DNA of 64,000 bases, taken from an uncultured Clostridia bacterium. Lineage in GTDB: Bacteria > Bacillota > Clostridia > Christensenellales > Borkfalkiaceae. The translations under genes and the position numbers were made by a program. Below the pieces are notes generated by a model. It was not told the DNA's origin. It made no database searches and worked only from the letters and a program-made list of their open reading frames with translations. Positions 60,380 to 64,000 of the stretch are shown here, piece after piece (the first letter of the stretch is position 1; every line of letters starts with the position of its first letter). The stretch is taken from contig CASESJ010000001.1 of assembly GCA_949290575.1 (NCBI GenBank), positions 248,001-312,000 of the forward strand. The letters are read 5' to 3'.

Positions 60380-62140
60380 TTATCTGGCAAACTGACTGTT
60401 ATAGAGCTCACTGTAGAAGCCGCCCTGCGCTATGAGTTCGTCGTGCGTGCCCTGCTCTATTATATTGCCGTTTTTCATGACGAGAATTTTATCTGCTTCC
60501 TTGATTGTCGACAACCTGTGCGCCACTATAAAGCTTGTTCTGCCCTTCATCATTGCAGCAAACGCGCTCTGTATACGCATTTCGGTGCGTGTGTCTATGG
60601 ATGAAGTTGCTTCGTCGAGAATGAGCATAGGCGGCAGGCAGAGCATCACTCTAGTAATGCACAGAAGCTGTTTCTGTCCCTGCGAAAGGTTGCCGCCGTC
60701 CTCGCCGATTACAGTATCGTAACCATCTTTGAGTTGCAGAATAAAATTATGCGAATGAGCCGCCTTTGCCGCCGCAACAACTTCTTCGTCCGTCGCGTCG
60801 GGCTTGCCCATAATAATGTTTTCCCTTATTGTGCCGCTTTTAAGCCATGTATCCTGCAGTACCATGCCGTAATTCGCGCGGAGCGAATGACGGGTAACGA
60901 GCTGCGTATCGTTGCCGTCGACGGTAATTCTTCCCTCGTCGGGGTCATAAAAGCGCATTAGAAGATTTATAAGCGTAGTCTTACCGCAGCCCGTGGGTCC
61001 GACTATTGCAATCCTCTGCCCTGCTTTTGCAGAGATGTTAAGTCCGCTTATAAGCTGAACATCAGGATTATAAGAAAAGCTGAGGTTTTCAAACTTTACC
61101 TCGCCCTTTACGTCCTTAAGTTCGAGCGCGTCGGGTGCGTCGGGCGTCTGGGCGGGCTCGTCTATTAGCTCGCATATTCTTGCGGCGCAGGCAACTGCAT
61201 TCTGCAATTCTGTGACGACGCCGGAAATTTCGTTGAAAGGTTTTGTATACTGATTTGAATAGCTCAGAAGCGTCGTAAGCTTACCTACGGAGAACGCAAC
61301 GGGCAAAGCCGCGGGATAAATGAGCGTCAGCGCGCCCGAGAGAGCGACTGCCGCATAGACAATGCTGTTTACAAATCTCGTGCAAGGGTTTGTGAGCGAG
61401 GAATAGAAAATAGACTTTAACGACGCGCTTGTGAGACGTTCGTTTATATCGTCAAATTTTTCCTTGTTACATTCTTCGCGGTTGAAAGCCTTGACAACCT
61501 TGAGGTTATCTGTCATTTCCTCGACAAATGCCGTCTGTTCGCCGCGTATGACCGCCGCGCTTCTGAAGAGAGAATAAGTTCTCGTCGCAATGAATTTTGC
61601 CACAAACAGCGAAAGAGGCGTAATGAAGAATACAATGAGGGCAATTATCCAGTTGAGCGCAATCATAAGCGCGAGCGTGCCGAGAATAGTCAGAACGCCC
61701 GTAAACAGCTGCGTAAAGCCCATTAAAAGTCCGTCTGCGAACTGGTCGACGTCGGCAATGTTCCTGCTGACGAGGTCGCCGTACGAATGGCTGTCGATAT
61801 AGCTGAGCGGAAGTTCCTGAATATGACTGAACGTCGCCGCCCTTATATCCTTTACAACGCCGTAAGTTATGCTGTTATTGATTATGTTCATAAGCCACTG
61901 CGCGGCACAGGTGGCGGCGATTACTACGCCGAGAAGTATAAACTTTTCTGTAATGCATACAAAATCGACCATGCCGGGAGCGATAATGAGGTCGATTGCG
62001 TCACCGAAAATTATTGGTGCGAGCAGATTGCCCGCAACAGACACGAGCGCGAGCAACAGCGTGAGCGCAACCTGCCAGCCATAGGGCTTGAGAAGTCTGA
62101 GAATGTGACGATAAACCTGCTTTTTGGACATATTAGCCAT
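60380..62140 (-). CDS. Heterodimeric ABC exporter, subunit with consensus Walker B
   Basis: 586 residues: type IV exporter fold with six membrane helices, then nucleotide-binding domain: GPTGCGKTT, Walker B LILDEATSSID with catalytic Glu, H-loop His in VAHRLST, but signature LSQGQ instead of LSGGQ. That pattern marks one half of a heterodimeric exporter (TM287/288, BmrCD, LmrCD type) with one degenerate site. ATG at 62140 follows GGAGG; an upstream in-frame start lies inside the partner gene. Substrate unknown, often drugs or lipids. Confidence 0.93.
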   Translation of the reverse strand: MANMSKKQVYRHILRLLKPYGWQVALTLLLALVSVAGNLLAPIIFGDAIDLIIAPGMVDFVCITEKFILLGVVIAATCAAQWLMNIINNSITYGVVKDIRAATFSHIQELPLSYIDSHSYGDLVSRNIADVDQFADGLLMGFTQLFTGVLTILGTLALMIALNWIIALIVFFITPLSLFVAKFIATRTYSLFRSAAVIRGEQTAFVEEMTDNLKVVKAFNREECNKEKFDDINERLTSASLKSIFYSSLTNPCTRFVNSIVYAAVALSGALTLIYPAALPVAFSVGKLTTLLSYSNQYTKPFNEISGVVTELQNAVACAARICELIDEPAQTPDAPDALELKDVKGEVKFENLSFSYNPDVQLISGLNISAKAGQRIAIVGPTGCGKTTLINLLMRFYDPDEGRITVDGNDTQLVTRHSLRANYGMVLQDTWLKSGTIRENIIMGKPDATDEEVVAAAKAAHSHNFILQLKDGYDTVIGEDGGNLSQGQKQLLCITRVMLCLPPMLILDEATSSIDTRTEMRIQSAFAAMMKGRTSFIVAHRLSTIKEADKILVMKNGNIIEQGTHDELIAQGGFYSELYNSQFAR

Positions 62141-63863
62141 TGTCGCTTCCCTCCTTCTCGTACTGCGAGTAATGAATTTCGCGATAAAGTTCGCAATTTT
62201 CAAGCAGTTCTTCATGCGTGCCTGCACCCACAAGCTTGCCGCAATCGAGCACAAGAATTTTGTCCGCGCTCCTTATTGAGCTTGTGCGCTGTGAAACGAT
62301 AAACACAGTCGGGTTATAATCGAGCGACCTTAAGTTACTTCTTAACCGCGCATCCGTGGCATAGTCGAGAGCAGACGCACTGTCGTCGAGAATGAGTATT
62401 TCGGGACGTCTGACGAGAGCTCTCGCTATAGTCAGTCTCTGCCTCTGTCCGCCAGAAAAGTTCTTGCCGCCCTGCTCTACCACTGCGTCAAGTCCGCCCT
62501 CCTTCGAGGCTACAACATCCGAAGCGCAGGCGCACTGCACGGCGGACATAATCTCCTCGTCGGTGGCGTCGGGATTGCCCCACTGCATATTTTCGCGTAT
62601 CGTGCCCTTAAAGAGAACGGCTCTCTGCGGAACGACGCCGCAACTATCTCTCAGCTTTTTATTGTCGGCGCAGGCAACATTCTGCCCGTCAACATAGACG
62701 CCGCCGGCTGTAGCCTCATAAAAATGAGGTATCAGATTGACAAGCGTGCTCTTGCCCGAGCCAGTGCCGCCTATTATGCCTATCGTCTGTCCCTTTTCCG
62801 CTGTAAAACTTATATCGCTGAGCGCGTCAGCACCGCCGTTTGCATAGCGGGCGCACACGTTTTTGAACTGTATGTAATGCGAGTTATCCCTCTCTTCTCC
62901 GTAAACTACAGACTGAGCAGGTTCTATCGCAAATATTTCATTTACCCTTCCCGCGCAGGCGAACGACTTGGTAACGGTTATGATGAGGTTTGCAAATTTA
63001 ATGAGCTCAACGAGTATCTGCGCCATGTAGTTGTAGAGCGCGATGACCTCGCCCTGCGTTAAAGAGCCCGAATTGACTTCGAGAGCTCCGTAATAAATGA
63101 GCACAATCGTGCCCACGTTGATAATAGCGTATGTAAGAGGGTTCATCAGCGCGGAAATAATTCCCGCAAATTTCTGCGATGAACATAGAGCTACGTTCTT
63201 TGCGTTGAACTCCTCAACTTCTTCCTGCTCTTTACCGAATGCGCGGAGCACTCTCGCACCGACAAGCGTCTGCCTCGTTGCCGCAGTCACTCTGTCGAGG
63301 TTGGACTGCGCCTTTTTGTAGAGCGGAATGGTTATAAGCATAATGCCGAACACGACTACGCATAAAACAGCGATCGTTATGGCAAAAATACCGCCCGCGG
63401 TCACATTAATGACGAATGCCAGCACCATTGCGCCGAAGACGATAAAGGGCGAGCGCATAAACAATCTTAATACGAGATTTACGCCCGACTGTATCTGGTT
63501 TACGTCGCTGGTCATTCTGGTAATCATGCGCGAAGTACCTATGCCGTCAATCTGCGAGTATGAGAGCGACTGCATCTTCGCAAAGAGGTCGCTTCGAAGT
63601 TCCTTCGAAAAGCCGACCGCGCTCTTAGCGGCAAAATACTGTGCAGAAACCGAGCTCACAAGACCGACCACGCCCAATGCAACGAGCACAAGGCACATAT
63701 ACACGACGTATTGCGCGCCTTTGCCTCCTGTTATTCCGTCGTCAATGATAGAGGCGACAATGAGCGGGACGATGAGTTCGAAGCATGCCTCGAGCAGTTT
63801 GAAAAACGGCGCGAGTATGCTTTGAAGTTTGTAATGTTTTAAATATTTAAGTAGTTTTATCAT
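62133..63863 (-). CDS. Heterodimeric ABC exporter, subunit with degenerate Walker B
   Basis: 576 residues, same fold. P-loop GGTGSGKST, signature FSGGQ canonical, but Walker B is LILDDSASALD (Asp instead of catalytic Glu) and the H-loop His is Gln (VSQRTSSIR), complementary to the partner. Overlaps it by 8 bases. The promoter's -10 box ends 8 bases before the ATG and there is no Shine-Dalgarno sequence, so the message is probably leaderless. Confidence 0.93.
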   Translation of the reverse strand: MIKLLKYLKHYKLQSILAPFFKLLEACFELIVPLIVASIIDDGITGGKGAQYVVYMCLVLVALGVVGLVSSVSAQYFAAKSAVGFSKELRSDLFAKMQSLSYSQIDGIGTSRMITRMTSDVNQIQSGVNLVLRLFMRSPFIVFGAMVLAFVINVTAGGIFAITIAVLCVVVFGIMLITIPLYKKAQSNLDRVTAATRQTLVGARVLRAFGKEQEEVEEFNAKNVALCSSQKFAGIISALMNPLTYAIINVGTIVLIYYGALEVNSGSLTQGEVIALYNYMAQILVELIKFANLIITVTKSFACAGRVNEIFAIEPAQSVVYGEERDNSHYIQFKNVCARYANGGADALSDISFTAEKGQTIGIIGGTGSGKSTLVNLIPHFYEATAGGVYVDGQNVACADNKKLRDSCGVVPQRAVLFKGTIRENMQWGNPDATDEEIMSAVQCACASDVVASKEGGLDAVVEQGGKNFSGGQRQRLTIARALVRRPEILILDDSASALDYATDARLRSNLRSLDYNPTVFIVSQRTSSIRSADKILVLDCGKLVGAGTHEELLENCELYREIHYSQYEKEGSDNG

Positions 63864-63871
63864 CAGTTAAA

Positions 63872-63900
63872 ATTATAACAAACGACAAATAAAAAATCAA
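63872..63900 (-). promoter_or_regulatory. Promoter of the ABC exporter operon, abutting the start codon
   Basis: Minus strand: TTGATT, 17-base spacer, TATAAT, 8 bases to the ATG. Confidence 0.85.
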
Positions 63901-63916
63901 ACGTAATTCAATTTGT

Positions 63917-63945
63917 TTGCAATTATTATAAGCCTTTGATAAAAT
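63917..63945 (+). promoter_or_regulatory. Promoter of the gene at the right edge, abutting its start codon
   Basis: TTGCAA (63917-63922), 17-base spacer, TAAAAT (63940-63945), 6 bases to the ATG. Confidence 0.85.
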
Positions 63946-63951
63946 TATTTT

Positions 63952-64000
63952 ATGGCTTACGAGTTATACCTTAAGAAAAACGAAGAAAAACGCATTGTTG
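63952..64000 (+). CDS. Start of a gene running off the right edge, possibly an RlmI-like rRNA methyltransferase
   Basis: Only 16 codons are visible. The peptide MAYELYLKKNEEKRIV resembles the N-terminal PUA strand of class I SAM-dependent 23S rRNA methyltransferases of the RlmI/YwbD group (LKKGEEKRI). No Shine-Dalgarno sequence; leaderless by promoter position. The identity is a guess from a short stretch. Confidence 0.45.
   Translation, partial: MAYELYLKKNEEKRIV

Noticed and set aside
1..64000. CRISPR arrays, insertion sequences or prophage
   Set aside because: No regularly spaced repeats, transposase, terminal inverted repeats or phage structural genes were seen.

Overview
The window reads as chromosomal DNA of an endospore-forming, low-to-moderate GC Firmicute of the class Clostridia. 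Evidence for this is the complete spoIIIAA-AH operon, spoIVB, a GerW/YtfJ sporulation protein, dacF and spo0A, the clostridial ispH-S1 fusion, a Firmicute-type gene order (nusB-folD-ispA-dxs-tlyA-nadK-argR-recN-spoIVB) and ER-type (SipW) signal peptidases. I cannot place it below class from this sequence. No rRNA, CRISPR array, insertion sequence or prophage was seen; two tRNA-Leu genes are present.

Layout. 0-29.5 kb is almost all plus-strand housekeeping and sporulation: a flavoprotein fragment, chorismate mutase-CMP kinase fusion, plsC, ispH-S1, htpG, spoIIIA operon, Asp23-like, nusB to spoIVB, a membrane protein, dacF, lysA, an M50 protease, scpAB, DUF2953, gerW, a second D,D-carboxypeptidase and rluB. 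From 29.5 kb to the end nearly everything is on the minus strand: hflX and a XerS-like recombinase, the glycogen operon glgB-C-D-A-P, a sirtuin, aroK, polA-coaE, then a surface-fibre/second-messenger block (47.5-58.6 kb), an ABC-F protein and a heterodimeric ABC exporter. The convergent strand switch, the XerS-like gene and a palindrome with a 6-bp centre in a 0.9-kb AT-rich noncoding stretch together suggest that the replication terminus (dif) lies near 32.1 kb.

The most unusual part is 47.5-58.6 kb. Two TasA-like secreted proteins sit behind a strong promoter and a clear type I cyclic-di-GMP riboswitch with its own terminator. Directly downstream, with a separate promoter, are a SipW-type signal peptidase, a membrane-anchored McrB-like AAA+ ATPase, a DUF2357 (McrC-like) protein without a visible nuclease, and a second SipW-type peptidase. 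Directly upstream are two membrane EAL proteins, one with all expected phosphodiesterase residues and one degenerate, and then spo0A, whose receiver domain has Asn instead of Asp at phospho-acceptor position 56. I read this as a c-di-GMP-controlled extracellular-fibre system wired to an atypical sporulation regulator; the AAA+/DUF2357 pair is the part without an obvious described role.

Another recurring feature is promoters of near-consensus sequence placed only 6-8 bases before an ATG that has no Shine-Dalgarno sequence (nadK, aroK, the ABC exporter, the gene at the right edge, probably spoIVB), which suggests several leaderless mRNAs.
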